Below are positions 49,288-58,296 of a stretch of DNA of 64,000 nucleotides, one piece after another (position 1 is the stretch's first letter; each line of letters opens with the position of its first letter). Both the position numbers and the translations under genes were made by a program. Under the pieces are notes generated by a model that saw only the letters and a program-made list of their open reading frames with translations, made no database searches and had not been told where the DNA came from. This DNA is from Mesorhizobium caraganae (GTDB lineage: Bacteria; Pseudomonadota; Alphaproteobacteria; Rhizobiales; Rhizobiaceae), in NCBI RefSeq assembly GCF_016836705.1, contig NZ_JAFCGY010000003.1, positions 124,001 to 188,000 on the forward strand, read 5' to 3'.

Positions 49288-49896
49288 ATGCCGGAAAGAG
49301 GCCGTCCCCGCACCTTCGATCGAACCGCCGCCTTGCGGCAGGCGATGGAGCTGTTTTGGGCCAAAGGCTATGAAGGCACCTCGATGGCCGAGTTGACCGC
49401 TGCGATGGGGATCAGCTCACCCAGCCTCTATGCCGCCTTCGGCAGCAAGGAGGCGCTGTTTCTCGAAGCGACCGACTATTACACAAGGACCGAAGGCACC
49501 GAGATCTGGACTGCGCTGGACGAAGCGCCGACGGCATGCCAGGCGATCGAGAATTTCCTGCGCCAGACAGCCAGGGCCTATTCGCAGAACGACCGACCGC
49601 AGGGCTGTCTGATCGCGCTTGGCGCGTTGCACAAGGACTCAAGCAGCGGCGCGATCTGCGATGATCTGCGCCGCCGGCGCGCCGAAAACCATACCCTCTT
49701 GCTGAGACGACTGGAACGCGGTGTGGCGGAAGGCGAATTGCCGCCAGGCTTCGACAGCGATGCGGCGGCGACCTTCTATGCGACGGTGCAGCATGGCATG
49801 TCGATCCAGGCCCGCGACGGCGCCTCATGTGACGCGCTGATGGCTACCGTGGCCGGAGCGATGGCGGCGTGGCAGGGGCTTGCCGGAACGGCGTGA
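49288..49896 (+). CDS. TetR/AcrR family transcriptional regulator
   Basis: One-component repressor of 202 residues. The N-terminal helix-turn-helix (ALRQAMELFWAKGYEGTSMA, then MGISSPSLYAAFGSKEALF) is canonical. The C-terminal ligand domain contains PQGCLIALGALH, as in the TetR branch that controls divergent oxidoreductase genes. It is transcribed away from the SDR gene, with two related operator-like sequences in the 99-base gap. The inducer is unknown. Confidence 0.93.
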   Translation: MPERGRPRTFDRTAALRQAMELFWAKGYEGTSMAELTAAMGISSPSLYAAFGSKEALFLEATDYYTRTEGTEIWTALDEAPTACQAIENFLRQTARAYSQNDRPQGCLIALGALHKDSSSGAICDDLRRRRAENHTLLLRRLERGVAEGELPPGFDSDAAATFYATVQHGMSIQARDGASCDALMATVAGAMAAWQGLAGTA

Positions 49897-49957
49897 CAGC
49901 GCTGGCGTTGTGCTGGAAATCCGATGAGCGGCGGAAACGCGCCGGGAGGGATTGTCC

Positions 49958-50353
49958 ATGAAAAAAGGCTATCGCGAGTTGCTCGACGAGGCCAATGCCG
50001 AGATCGAGGTGGTGTCGCCTGAGGAAGCGGCCGGGCTGCTCGACGACGAAGACACCATTTTTGTCGATCTGCGTGATCCTCGCGAAGTGGAGCGGGACGG
50101 CCAAATTCCCGGCGCCAAGCATGTCACGCGCGGCATGCTGGAATTCTGGATCGATCCCGAAAGCCCATACCACAAGCCGTTCTTCGCCTCGGGCAAGAGC
50201 TTCGTGTTCTTCTGCGCCGGCGGCTGGCGCTCGGCGCTGGCCACCAAGACGGCGCAGGATATGGGGCTGTCGCCGGTCAAGCACATCCTCGGCGGCTACA
50301 CCGCCTGGAAGGCGGCGGGACTGCCGGTCGAACCGGGCGGCAAGAAGAAATAA
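49958..50353 (+). CDS. Rhodanese-like domain protein
   Basis: Single-domain rhodanese of 131 residues. Features: VDLRDPREVERDGQIPGAKH in the N-terminal half and the active-site loop FFCAGGWRSALAT with the catalytic cysteine. The loop C-A-G-G-W-R-S is six residues between Cys and the next helix, the sulfurtransferase size. The ATG at 49958 follows a GGGAGGG site. No signal peptide. Sulfur acceptor unknown. Confidence 0.9.
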   Translation: MKKGYRELLDEANAEIEVVSPEEAAGLLDDEDTIFVDLRDPREVERDGQIPGAKHVTRGMLEFWIDPESPYHKPFFASGKSFVFFCAGGWRSALATKTAQDMGLSPVKHILGGYTAWKAAGLPVEPGGKKK

Positions 50354-50362
50354 CCAGTCAGG

Positions 50363-51274
50363 TCAGTGCAACGATACTGCGTCCTGGTGACCGGTCACAA
50401 AGCCGACTGCACGTTCGACGACGCCTTTGTCGGCGAGAATGCGGCGGTGGCCGAGCCCGTCGGCCCAGTGCAACCGCACATGGCTGCCGGCGCCGGCATA
50501 GCGCCTGGCATGGTCAGCAGGGACCTCGCGGTCATCGGGCGCGTGGATGACCAGTGTCGGCACCGGCGCTTCGGCCAGCTGGCGGTCGCCGGTAAATTCG
50601 TTGAGCGGCCGGCCGGACAGCCGCTTCACCTGATCGGCCATGGAAACCTGCGAACGCGGGCCGACATTGAGCATGCGGCTGAAGTCGGCAAAGATCGCCG
50701 GCAGGGAGCTGGGTGCTGCGACCAGCACCAGCCGCTCGGCCGCCACCGGCTGAATGCCGTTGATGGAACCGGCAATGGCATTGGCGGCGACGGCGCCGCC
50801 GAAGGAATGGCCGACGATCGCCTTGAACGGCCCGAACCAGTCGCTGGCCACCCTGGCCGCCTCGACCGCATTGACCATGTTGAGACGACGGCCCAGCGAC
50901 TGGCCGTGGCCCGGCAGGTCGAGCGAGGCGACCCGGTAGCCGGCATTGCGAAAGCCTTCGATCAGAGCGCGCATATATTCGGTGCGCGAGCGCCAACCAT
51001 GGATGACCAGCACCGTGCCGGCGGACGCCCTGCCCGGCTCCGGCCGGAATTCGTGCACCATGACGCAGCCTTTTTTGGTCTTCAGCCGATGATGGCGCGC
51101 CTCGGCCATGAAGCCGGCGGCACGGTCGACCGCGCGGCGCTCGCCGTCGCTCAGCGCCTTCACGCTGGGCGTGCGGCAGAACAGTTCAAAGGCGGCGCGC
51201 CCGCTCAGGCGTGGCGCCACATGCTCGGCGGCGCCGAACACGCCCCGGATGACCTTCAGTCCAAATGATGCCAT
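50363..51274 (-). CDS. Alpha/beta hydrolase
   Basis: Cytoplasmic hydrolase of 303 residues. The nucleophile elbow is IVGHSFGGAVAAN (Ser near residue 160), the oxyanion region TVLVIHGWRSRTEYM, the acid VIHAPDDREVP and the histidine in ADGLGHRRIL, giving a complete triad. The N-terminal 80 residues are helical. The ATG at 51274 is chosen; ATG at 51304 would start inside an operator-like repeat. It is divergent from the marR-like gene, so it is the probable target of that regulator. Confidence 0.87.
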   Translation of the reverse strand: MASFGLKVIRGVFGAAEHVAPRLSGRAAFELFCRTPSVKALSDGERRAVDRAAGFMAEARHHRLKTKKGCVMVHEFRPEPGRASAGTVLVIHGWRSRTEYMRALIEGFRNAGYRVASLDLPGHGQSLGRRLNMVNAVEAARVASDWFGPFKAIVGHSFGGAVAANAIAGSINGIQPVAAERLVLVAAPSSLPAIFADFSRMLNVGPRSQVSMADQVKRLSGRPLNEFTGDRQLAEAPVPTLVIHAPDDREVPADHARRYAGAGSHVRLHWADGLGHRRILADKGVVERAVGFVTGHQDAVSLH

Positions 51275-51294
51275 AGTGGCGATCCATCCATTCC

Positions 51295-51330
51295 GTTCAA
51301 GCATGAACATAATAGTTCAAACATGAACAT
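51295..51330. promoter_or_regulatory. MarR-type operator pair
   Basis: Two 16-base repeats, GTTCAAGCATGAACAT (51295-51310) and GTTCAAACATGAACAT (51315-51330), each a TTCA-N4-TGAA palindrome, spaced 20 bases apart (two helical turns). The second contains the start codon of the marR-like gene (51323). Confidence 0.7.
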
Positions 51331-51775
51331 TAAACAAGAGCTGCCCTGGGACAACCCGCGCTTTCGCAACTGGGTCGCGGTGGCGCGCGCCTGCCATGTG
51401 CTGGAGCGTGCGCTGGCGGTGAAGCTGGCGCCGCTGGACCTGAAGCCGGCGCAACTCGACGTGCTGATGAACCTCTATCGCCACCCCGGCATGTCGCAGC
51501 ACGATCTCGCCCGCAAACTGCTGGTCGGCCGCTCCAACATCACGATGCTGTTGCCGCAACTCGAGAGCCGTGGACTGCTGCGCCGCGAAGGCGACGAGAA
51601 GGACAAGCGCGTGCTGCGGCTGACGCTTACCGAGGCCGGCACGGAGCTGCTGATGAAGGCGCTGAAGGTGCATATGGCGCTGATCGAGAAGGCGATGAGC
51701 CAGTCGACACCGGAACAATGCGACATGATCGGCGAACAGATGCGCAAGATCTACGATGTGCTGAAGGATACCTGA
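51323..51775 (+). CDS. MarR family transcriptional regulator
   Basis: Winged-helix repressor of 150 residues. The DNA-binding core is KPAQLDVLMNLYRHPGMSQH, then LLVGRSNITMLLPQLESRGL, and the wing RREGDEKDKRVLRLTLTEAG has the Asp-x-Arg pair of the family. It is divergent from an alpha/beta hydrolase gene and its own start codon lies in a repeated palindrome, which indicates autorepression. Ligand unknown. Confidence 0.93.
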   Translation: MNIKQELPWDNPRFRNWVAVARACHVLERALAVKLAPLDLKPAQLDVLMNLYRHPGMSQHDLARKLLVGRSNITMLLPQLESRGLLRREGDEKDKRVLRLTLTEAGTELLMKALKVHMALIEKAMSQSTPEQCDMIGEQMRKIYDVLKDT

Positions 51776-51799
51776 GCGGTTCGATCCGCGCCTCCCACC

Positions 51800-52411
51800 T
51801 TACCACATCGTCTTCTTCGCCCGCTCCGGCCATTCCTTGTCATAGGCCTCGCCGTCGATATTCTTGCGGCTGGTAACCTCCAGGATTTTTCCCGGCGTCG
51901 GCAGCGACTTCGGGTCGACATGCTTGGCCGGATTCCACAGTTCCGAGCGAACGATGGCGCGGGCGCACTGGAAATAGACCGAATCGACATCGACTACCGT
52001 GACTGAGCGCGCCGGCTTGCCTTCGACCGTAAAGGAGGCGCAAAGCGCGGCGTCAGTGCTGATGCGGGCGCGGCCATTGACGCGCAAAGTCGTGCCCGAG
52101 CCCGGCACCAGGAACAGCAGCCCGACGCGCGGATCCCGGATGATGTTCTTCAGCGAATCGGCGCGGTTGTTGCCGCGCCGATCCGGCATCATCAGCGTCT
52201 TCGGATCATGGATGCGCACGAAACCGGCGAGATCGCCACGCGGTGAACAGTCTAAGCCCTCCGGCCCACTCGTTGCCAAAGCGACAAAGGGCGAAGCCTC
52301 GATGAAGGCGGCATATTCGGGGATGACATGATCGAGTTCCTTGACCGTCGACGCTTCGCCGGGCAGGCCATAGAGCGCTTCGAGCTGTTCAACCGATGTG
52401 ATCTCAGACAT
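51800..52411 (-). CDS. Pyridoxamine 5'-phosphate oxidase family protein (flavin-binding)
   Basis: FMN-binding split-barrel protein of 203 residues, resembling the MSMEG_1061-type PPOX subfamily. The barrel includes SPFVALATSGPEGLDCSPRG, then TLMMPDRRGNNRADSLKNII and RVGLLFLVPGSGTTLRVNGR (phosphate- and flavin-contacting segments). The N-terminus has a helical extension. The function is likely a flavin- or F420-type reductase; a true PdxH role is unlikely since the substrate motifs of PdxH are absent. Confidence 0.85.
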   Translation of the reverse strand: MSEITSVEQLEALYGLPGEASTVKELDHVIPEYAAFIEASPFVALATSGPEGLDCSPRGDLAGFVRIHDPKTLMMPDRRGNNRADSLKNIIRDPRVGLLFLVPGSGTTLRVNGRARISTDAALCASFTVEGKPARSVTVVDVDSVYFQCARAIVRSELWNPAKHVDPKSLPTPGKILEVTSRKNIDGEAYDKEWPERAKKTMW

Positions 52412-52475
52412 TTTCCCGTCTCCGAACCTTTGCCGGCGTTACCCCAATCAATGACGTTTTGACGACACTGGCGAA

Positions 52476-52829
52476 CTAGCGGTCGCGGCTCAGCCCCTTC
52501 TCCTGGAGTTCCGCAAGATAGGCATTCCAGCGCTCTTCCTTCTCGTGGCCGAGCGTATGCAGATAATTCCAGGTGAAGATGCCGGTGTCATGGAAATCGT
52601 CGAAGGTGATGCGCACGGCGTAGTTGCCGACCGGCTCGATCTTGAGGATGGCGACGTTGCGCTTGCCGGGAACCGTCACCCGCTGCTCCGGCGAGTGGCC
52701 CTGCACCTCGGCCGAGGGCGAGGCAACGCGCAAAAGTTCGGCCGGCAGTTCGAACGGTAGGTGACCGGGAAAGGTGACGGACAGCAGTTTTCTGTCCTTC
52801 GAGACCCTGAGTTCCTTCGGCGCCGTCAT
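52476..52829 (-). CDS. DUF971 domain-containing protein
   Basis: Protein of 117 residues with the DUF971 fold, which is the N-terminal domain of gamma-butyrobetaine hydroxylase standing alone. Typical segments are PFELPAELLRVASPSAEVQGH, here cited in part as LPAELLRVASPSAEVQGH, VGNYAVRITFDDFHDTGIF and TWNYLHTLG. DUF971 genes are often found near iron-sulfur or molybdopterin genes; moaA is the next gene, divergent from it. Confidence 0.85.
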   Translation of the reverse strand: MTAPKELRVSKDRKLLSVTFPGHLPFELPAELLRVASPSAEVQGHSPEQRVTVPGKRNVAILKIEPVGNYAVRITFDDFHDTGIFTWNYLHTLGHEKEERWNAYLAELQEKGLSRDR

Positions 52830-52897
52830 TGTCGTCCACCCTGCATCAATCCACCCTTCCCTACGCTGCTTCGCTCAGCCGGAAAAGGTCATTTAGA

Positions 52898-52925
52898 CCC
52901 TGCCGACATCGGATGTCGGCCAGGG
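52898..52925 (+). promoter_or_regulatory. Hairpin upstream of moaA
   Basis: CCCTGCCGACAT (52898-52909) pairs with ATGTCGGCCAGGG (52913-52925) with one bulged C and loop CGG. It lies upstream of the moaA promoter boxes, so it is more likely an operator or a DUF971-side element than an mRNA leader. Confidence 0.35.
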
Positions 52926-52966
52926 AATGTTACCAAAGATCAAGAGCGGCTATCTTGAATGGCGGG

Positions 52967-52995
52967 TTGGTTCGTATCACATAGCCGTATATAAC
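52967..52995 (+). promoter_or_regulatory. Promoter of moaA
   Basis: -35 box TTGGTT (52967-52972), 17-base spacer, -10 box TATAAC (52990-52995), 35 bases before the moaA start. The stretch is clearly more AT-rich than its flanks. Confidence 0.6.
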
Positions 52996-53029
52996 GGCGC
53001 CACTAGTAGCCATTGGAAACGCTTGACGC

Positions 53030-54025
53030 ATGGACATGATCGATCCTTTCGGTCGCACGATCAGCTACTTGCGCGTGTCGGTCACCGACCGCTGCGATTT
53101 CCGCTGTACCTATTGCATGGCCGAGGACATGGCGTTCCTTCCCAAGAAGGATCTGTTGTCGCTTGAGGAACTTGACCGGCTCTGCACCGTCTTCATCGAA
53201 AAGGGTGTGCGCAAACTGCGCCTCACCGGCGGCGAACCGTTGGTGCGCAAGAACATCATGCATCTGATGCGCCAGCTTTCGCGGCATTTGAAGAGCGGCG
53301 CGCTGGAAGAACTGACGCTGACCACCAATGGTTCGCAGCTGTCGCGTTTTGCCCCCGAGCTCGCCGATTGCGGCGTCGAGCGCATCAATGTCTCGCTGGA
53401 CACGCTCGACGCCGACAAGTTCCACGCCATCACCCGCTGGGGTCATCTCGACAAGGTCATGCAAGGCATCGACGCCGCGCAGGCGGCGGGGCTGAAGGTC
53501 AAGCTCAACGCGGTGGCGCTGAAGGATTTCAACGACGCCGAGATTCCTGAGATGCTGCGCTGGGCGCATGGCCGCGGCATGGACCTCACCGTCATCGAAA
53601 CCATGCCGATGGGCGAGATCGACGCCGACCGCACCGACCAGTATCTGCCGCTGTCGCTGCTGCGCGCCTCGCTGGAGCGGCAGTTCACGCTGAGCGACAT
53701 CCCCTACAAGACCGGCGGCCCCGCGCGCTATGTCCATGTCGCCGAGACCGGCGGCCGGCTCGGCTTCATCACACCGATGACACATAATTTCTGCGAAAGC
53801 TGCAACCGCGTGCGGCTGACCTGCACCGGCACGCTCTATATGTGCCTGGGCCAGGAGGATGCAGCCGACCTGCGCGCGCCGTTGCGTGCGTCCGAAGGCA
53901 ACGAACTTGTAGCCACCGCAATCGACGAAGCGATCGGCCGCAAGCCAAAGGGCCATGATTTCATCATCGACCGACGCACCAGCCGCCCCTCGGTATCGAG
54001 GCATATGAGCGTCACCGGCGGCTGA
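53030..54025 (+). CDS. moaA: GTP 3',8-cyclase MoaA
   Basis: Radical-SAM enzyme of 331 residues catalysing the first step of molybdenum cofactor synthesis, GTP to 3',8-cyclo-7,8-dihydro-GTP. It has the N-terminal cluster motif CDFRCTYC (near residues 22-29), [12 protein letters not shown] for SAM binding, and the C-terminal second cluster [18 protein letters not shown]. The protein ends in Gly-Gly, as needed for activity in the family. moaC is not in the window; mobA and mobB lie 2 kb downstream. Confidence 0.96.
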   Translation: MDMIDPFGRTISYLRVSVTDRCDFRCTYCMAEDMAFLPKKDLLSLEELDRLCTVFIEKGVRKLRLTGGEPLVRKNIMHLMRQLSRHLKSGALEELTLTTNGSQLSRFAPELADCGVERINVSLDTLDADKFHAITRWGHLDKVMQGIDAAQAAGLKVKLNAVALKDFNDAEIPEMLRWAHGRGMDLTVIETMPMGEIDADRTDQYLPLSLLRASLERQFTLSDIPYKTGGPARYVHVAETGGRLGFITPMTHNFCESCNRVRLTCTGTLYMCLGQEDAADLRAPLRASEGNELVATAIDEAIGRKPKGHDFIIDRRTSRPSVSRHMSVTGG

Positions 54026-54080
54026 TTTTCTCCGCGATTTGGTGCAAGAAGTGTCTCCCATTGTTGGCCGGAGACATCGA

Positions 54081-54554
54081 ATGAAGCGTCTTTTCCTTGG
54101 TTTGGCGGCCGTTGCGCTGATCGCGGCAGGCAGCGCCGTCGCGGCACCGTTCACCTACACCAATGCGCGCTTCGGCACCGTCTGCACCTTTCCCGACGAG
54201 ATTTTCACCCAACGCCAGCCCGAGCCGGACAATGGTGACGGACAGCAATGGCTCAGCGCCGACGGCGCCAGCCTGATCTGTTCCGGCATCTTCAATGTTA
54301 GTGAGGACACCCCCAAAAGCTTCGTTGCCGAGGAGAAGGCCAGCAAGGAGGCGGGCTACGAGATTACCTACAGCAAGACCGGCAAGAACTGGGCGGTGCT
54401 GTCGGGGCTGAAGGATGGAAAGATCTTTTACGAGCGGCGCCTGTTCGGCAAGGAAGGCGTCATTCACACCATATGGATCGACTATCCGCCGGCGGTGAAA
54501 GCGAAATACGATCCGCTGGTCGGCGCCATCGCCGGCAGCCTCGAAGCCCGTTAA
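54081..54554 (+). CDS. Hypothetical secreted protein, 157 aa
   Basis: Exported protein: signal peptide KRLFLGLAAVALIAAGSAVA, then a mature domain starting PFTYTNARFGTVCTFPDEIF. Two cysteines (VCTF and LICSG) probably pair. The C-terminal part VIHTIWIDYPPAVKAKYDPL and following resembles small periplasmic proteins that I have seen annotated only as hypothetical in Rhizobiales. The ATG at 54081 is preceded by CCGGAGA. Confidence 0.7.
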   Translation: MKRLFLGLAAVALIAAGSAVAAPFTYTNARFGTVCTFPDEIFTQRQPEPDNGDGQQWLSADGASLICSGIFNVSEDTPKSFVAEEKASKEAGYEITYSKTGKNWAVLSGLKDGKIFYERRLFGKEGVIHTIWIDYPPAVKAKYDPLVGAIAGSLEAR

Positions 54555-54675
54555 GCATTTTCGGACACATCCCAGAAAAGTCTTCTGCGCAAAACGGCCG
54601 GCGGATTTACCGCAAGCGCGATCAGGCCTAGCTTCCCGCCCTGTAGCGGTTCTTTGTTCACTGGGGGAATACGAC

Positions 54676-55032
54676 ATGCGCAAACTCTTACTTTCACTTG
54701 CAGTGGTTGGGCTTGCAGCCGCGCCGGCAGCAGCACAATCGATCGGTGGCAGGTACACCGTCGCCGGCACCAATTTCGACGGCTCGAAATATGGCGGCGA
54801 AGCAACCATCACGCTGACCAGCGAGACCACCTGCACCATCCACTGGGAAACCGGCGGCTCGTCCTCGGACGGCATCTGCATGCGCAACGACAATGCCTTC
54901 TCTGCGGGCTATGTCATGGGCGAAGAGATCGGCCTCGTCGTCTACAAGGTGGAGGATGATGGCTCGCTGCACGGCCTGTGGACGATCGCCGGCAAGAACG
55001 GCAGCGGCACCGAGGTGCTGACGCCGAAATGA
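54676..55032 (+). CDS. Hypothetical secreted protein, 118 aa
   Basis: Exported protein with a signal peptide (LLSLAVVGLAAAPAAAQS) and a mature beta-rich domain: GGRYTVAGTNFDGSKYGGEA, then ITLTSETTCTIHWETGG and SDGICMRNDNAF. It is a widely conserved rhizobial type with no known role that I can name. Two cysteines may form a disulfide. A GGGGGAA site precedes the ATG. Confidence 0.75.
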   Translation: MRKLLLSLAVVGLAAAPAAAQSIGGRYTVAGTNFDGSKYGGEATITLTSETTCTIHWETGGSSSDGICMRNDNAFSAGYVMGEEIGLVVYKVEDDGSLHGLWTIAGKNGSGTEVLTPK

Positions 55033-55165
55033 GGCTCCCGATCATCTGATCGGCCCTCGCTGGGATTTTACAGGCCACGGGTGAAAATCCTTGGCCTATT
55101 TCTTTGACGTTGCTGTCTTGCCGCCGACTGCTACAGGCTTGATTTAGTGCAAACCGGTAACGCCC

Positions 55166-56086
55166 TTGCCTCTTTCCCCAAATCTTCGCGGTGCGCTGTT
55201 CATGATGGTGGCCATGATCGGCTTCACCCTCAATGACGCCATCACCAAGTTCTCGTCGGAATCGATGAACATGGCGCAGGTCATGCTGGTGCGCGGCGCC
55301 TTTGCGTCGGTGCTCGTCGGCCTGCTCGCCTGGCAGCAAGGCGCGCTCGCACGTCCGGGCTCGATGCTACAGCCGCTGGTGGCGTTGCGCGTCGTCGGCG
55401 AGGCCGGCGCTACCGTCGCCTTCCTCGTTGCGCTTGCGCATTTGCCGATCGCCAATGTGTCGGCGGTGCTGCAGGCACTGCCGCTGGCGGTGACGATGGG
55501 CGCGGCCCTTGTGTTTGGCGAAGGGGTCGGCTGGCGGCGCTGGCTGGCGATCGCTGTCGGGTTCGGCGGCGTGCTGATCATCGTGCGGCCAGGCTTTGAA
55601 GGGTTCAGCGTCTATTCGCTATACGCACTCGTCAGCGTCGCCTGCTGTGCGGTGCGCGATCTTGCTACCAAACGCATCCCGCAGGCCATCCCGACGTTGC
55701 TGGTGTCGACAGCAACCGCGATCGCCATGACCATTGTCGGCGCCGTCCTGCTGTCGCCGATGGGCGGCTGGACGCCCATGTCGGGCAAGGGAACCGCGCT
55801 GCTGGCGCTGGCGGCTGTGCTGGTGCTGATCGGCTACCAGTTCATCATCATGGCGATGCGGGCCGGCGACATCTCCTTCATCGCGCCGTTCCGCTACACC
55901 GCGCTGTTGTGGTCGATGCTGCTTGGCCTCGGCATCTTCGGCGACATCCCAGACCTGCCGATGATCGCCGGCTCCGCCATCATCATCGGCTCCGGCCTCT
56001 ACGCGCTCTATCGCGAGCGGGTCGTCGGCCGGCAGAAGCCCGCGGCCGAAAGCGCTGGACCCGACATGGCGCCGGACGGCATATAG
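55166..56086 (+). CDS. DMT family transporter (EamA domains)
   Basis: Inner-membrane drug/metabolite transporter of 306 residues with ten predicted helices arranged as two EamA repeats; the first contains IGFTLNDAITKFSSESM and the second QFIIMAMRAGDISFIAPFRY. The start is probably a TTG at 55166, giving PLSPNLRGALFMMVAMIGF; ATG at 55202 would cut into helix 1. Four bases separate it from mobA, so it may be co-transcribed with the mob genes. Confidence 0.88.
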   Translation: MPLSPNLRGALFMMVAMIGFTLNDAITKFSSESMNMAQVMLVRGAFASVLVGLLAWQQGALARPGSMLQPLVALRVVGEAGATVAFLVALAHLPIANVSAVLQALPLAVTMGAALVFGEGVGWRRWLAIAVGFGGVLIIVRPGFEGFSVYSLYALVSVACCAVRDLATKRIPQAIPTLLVSTATAIAMTIVGAVLLSPMGGWTPMSGKGTALLALAAVLVLIGYQFIIMAMRAGDISFIAPFRYTALLWSMLLGLGIFGDIPDLPMIAGSAIIIGSGLYALYRERVVGRQKPAAESAGPDMAPDGI

Positions 56087-56090
56087 GGCC

Positions 56091-56723
56091 ATGAGCCGAG
56101 ACATTGCAGGGATCATCCTGGCCGGAGGCCTGTCGCGGCGCATGGGCGGCGGCGACAAGACCTTGCTCGCCCTTGGCGGGCGTCCGCTTCTCGGCCATGT
56201 CGTTGCCCGTTTGGCGCCACAGGTCGGATCGCTGGTGCTGAGCGCCAATGGCGATCCGGCACGTTTTGCGGCGTCCGGACTTTCGGTTCTCGCCGATACG
56301 GTCGAAGGCCATGCCGGACCGCTGGCCGGAATCCTCACCGGCCTCGAATGGGCAGCGGCAAACACCGCCTGCAAATCCTTGGTGACGGCCGCCGGCGACA
56401 CGCCGTTCCTGCCGGCCGATTTAGTCGCAATGCTGGCCTCCGCCGCAGCCGGTCGGCCAGGCTCGATCGCTGTCGCCAGTTCCAGCGGCAGGCGGCATCC
56501 GACCTTCGCGCTATGGCCGCTCGGGCTGCGTCAGGCCTTGCGCCATTTCCTGGTCGATGAGGACAATAGGCGCGTCTCGGCCTTCGTCGAGCACCATGAT
56601 TTTGTCGAGGTGGAGTTTCCCTTGTCCGCTCTTGGCGGCAATGAGATCGACCCGTTCTTCAACATCAACACGCCAGACGATCTTGCGGTGGCCGAGCGTC
56701 TGTTGCAGAGCATCGGGCCATGA
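56091..56723 (+). CDS. mobA: Molybdenum cofactor guanylyltransferase MobA
   Basis: Cytoplasmic nucleotidyltransferase of 210 residues joining GMP to molybdopterin to give the bis-MGD form used by DMSO-reductase-family enzymes. The GTP-binding signature IILAGGLSRRMGGGDKTLL is at the N-terminus, VTAAGDTPFLP provides the metal-binding Asp, and FFNINTPDDL is the C-terminal motif. Its stop overlaps mobB by four bases (ATGA). Confidence 0.95.
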   Translation: MSRDIAGIILAGGLSRRMGGGDKTLLALGGRPLLGHVVARLAPQVGSLVLSANGDPARFAASGLSVLADTVEGHAGPLAGILTGLEWAAANTACKSLVTAAGDTPFLPADLVAMLASAAAGRPGSIAVASSSGRRHPTFALWPLGLRQALRHFLVDEDNRRVSAFVEHHDFVEVEFPLSALGGNEIDPFFNINTPDDLAVAERLLQSIGP

Positions 56724-57223
56724 ACATCTTCGGCATCACCGGCTGGAAGAATTCCGGCAAAACCACACTGACCGAGAAGCTGGTCACCGAGCTCGTCCGG
56801 CGCGGCTGGACGGTGTCGACGGTCAAACACGCCCATCATGAGTTCGACATCGACAAGCCGGGAGCCGACTCCTTCCGCCATCGCCAGGCGGGGGCCACCG
56901 AGGTCGCGATTGTGTCGGGCGTGCGCTGGGCGCTGATGCATGAATTGCGCGCAGAGAACGAGCCGACGCTGGAGACGATCCTGTCGCGGCTGGCACCGTG
57001 CGACATCGTGCTGGTCGAAGGCTACAAGCGCGAGGCGCACAAAAAGATCGAGACCCGGCGCCTGGAGGCCAAGGACCGCTCGCCGCTCTCGGCGAATGAC
57101 GGGCATATCGTGGCGATCGCCGCGGACTTCGAAATCACCGGCGAAAGCCTGCCGGTGTTCGATCTCGACGACACCGGAGGGATAGCCGACTTCATCGAGC
57201 GCGCCACCGGCCTAAAACCGTGA
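56720..57223 (+). CDS. mobB: Molybdopterin-guanine dinucleotide biosynthesis protein MobB
   Basis: P-loop GTPase of 167 residues assisting MobA. Walker A is ITGWKNSGKTTLTEKL, followed by VSTVKHAHHEFDIDKPGADS and the conserved DIVLVEGYKREAHKKIE. Its ATG overlaps the mobA stop, so the pair is translationally coupled. Confidence 0.95.
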   Translation: MNIFGITGWKNSGKTTLTEKLVTELVRRGWTVSTVKHAHHEFDIDKPGADSFRHRQAGATEVAIVSGVRWALMHELRAENEPTLETILSRLAPCDIVLVEGYKREAHKKIETRRLEAKDRSPLSANDGHIVAIAADFEITGESLPVFDLDDTGGIADFIERATGLKP

Positions 57224-57368
57224 GGCCCCTGTCCGAACCCGGTTCAGCCGCTCTCCCCAGCTGTTTCATTGTCTAACCCGGCGTCAGCATTGGCTGGACC
57301 CGCAAATCCCGCAAGCAACGGTTTTACAGTTGCTTTTCTCCCGAAAACAGTGGGAGTATCGCGCCAGC

Positions 57369-57389
57369 GGGCGGTCAAAAGCACCGCCC
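57369..57389 (+). promoter_or_regulatory. Leader hairpin of amino-acid ABC operon
   Basis: Perfect stem GGGCGGT (57369-57375), loop CAAAAGC, ACCGCCC (57383-57389), 51 bases before the binding-protein start. A second inverted repeat GCAAC/GTTGC is at about 57315-57333. Confidence 0.4.
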
Positions 57390-57440
57390 CACAAGAGCCG
57401 TTTCGGAACGACGGCCGGGAGCCATAAAGAGAGGACTATC

Positions 57441-58223
57441 ATGCGTATTGCACTGCGTATCGCGCTCGCCGCATCGGCTGCGCTGCTGACGCTCGGCGTC
57501 GCCCAGGCTCAGGAAACCCTGAGGATCGGCACCGAAGGCGCCTACCCGCCCTTCAACAATTTGACCGCCGATGGCCAACTCGTCGGCTTCGACATCGACA
57601 TAGCCAACGCGCTCTGCGACGAGATGAAGGTCAAGTGCACCTTCGTCGCCCAGGATTGGGACGGCATCATCCCGGCGCTGCAGGCCGGCAAGTTCGACGC
57701 CATCGTCGCCTCGATGTCGATCACTGCGGAGCGTAAGGAAAAGGTCGACTTCTCTAACAAATACTACAACACCCCCTCGGCGATCGCCGTGCCGAAGGAC
57801 TCGACCCTCAAGGGCGTGACCAAGGAAGATCTGGCCGGCAAGACCATCGGCGTCGCAACCACGACGACGCATTTCAACTATGCCTCGAAGACCTATACGG
57901 ACAGCACGGTCAAGGGCTATCCGAGCAGCCCCGAAGAGCAGGCCGATCTCGCCAATGGGCGTCTCGATGCGATCGAGGACGATATCGTCGTCTTGCAACA
58001 GTTCCTGGATTCGCCTGAAGGCGCCTGCTGCAAGATTCTCGGCCAACCCTCGCCGCAGCCGGTCGATATCTTTGGACCGGGCGCCGGTATCGCCGTGCGC
58101 AAGGGTGAGACCGATCTGGTCAACAAGCTGAACAGCGCGATCGACGCCATCCGCAAGAACGGAAAATACAAGGAAATCAACGACAAGTACTTCAAGTTCG
58201 ACGTCTACGGCGCCGAGTCCTGA
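57441..58223 (+). CDS. Polar amino-acid ABC transporter substrate-binding protein
   Basis: Periplasmic binding protein of 260 residues (family 3). A signal peptide ending GVAQAQ is followed by LRIGTEGAYPPFNNLTADGQ and VGFDIDIANALCDEMKVKCT, both classic for lysine/arginine/ornithine or opine binding proteins. The WDGIIPALQAGKFDAIVASM segment is the hinge region. ATG at 57441 with AGAGAGG. First gene of an operon with two permeases. Confidence 0.92.
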   Translation: MRIALRIALAASAALLTLGVAQAQETLRIGTEGAYPPFNNLTADGQLVGFDIDIANALCDEMKVKCTFVAQDWDGIIPALQAGKFDAIVASMSITAERKEKVDFSNKYYNTPSAIAVPKDSTLKGVTKEDLAGKTIGVATTTTHFNYASKTYTDSTVKGYPSSPEEQADLANGRLDAIEDDIVVLQQFLDSPEGACCKILGQPSPQPVDIFGPGAGIAVRKGETDLVNKLNSAIDAIRKNGKYKEINDKYFKFDVYGAES

Positions 58224-58234
58224 TCACCTGAAAC

Positions 58235-58265
58235 AAGGCGGCAGGGGAATTTCTCCTGCCGCCTT
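58235..58265 (+). terminator. Intercistronic hairpin after the binding-protein gene
   Basis: Perfect 11-bp stem AAGGCGGCAGG (58235-58245) with CCTGCCGCCTT (58255-58265). Such hairpins stabilise the upstream message and reduce readthrough, giving more binding protein than permease. Confidence 0.75.
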
Positions 58266-58296
58266 GGGCTGACAGAAGTGGAGACAAGACCCGTCA

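Noticed and set aside
52850..53029. Moco riboswitch before moaA
   Set aside because: The only strong hairpin lies upstream of the likely promoter boxes, so it would not be in the moaA message.
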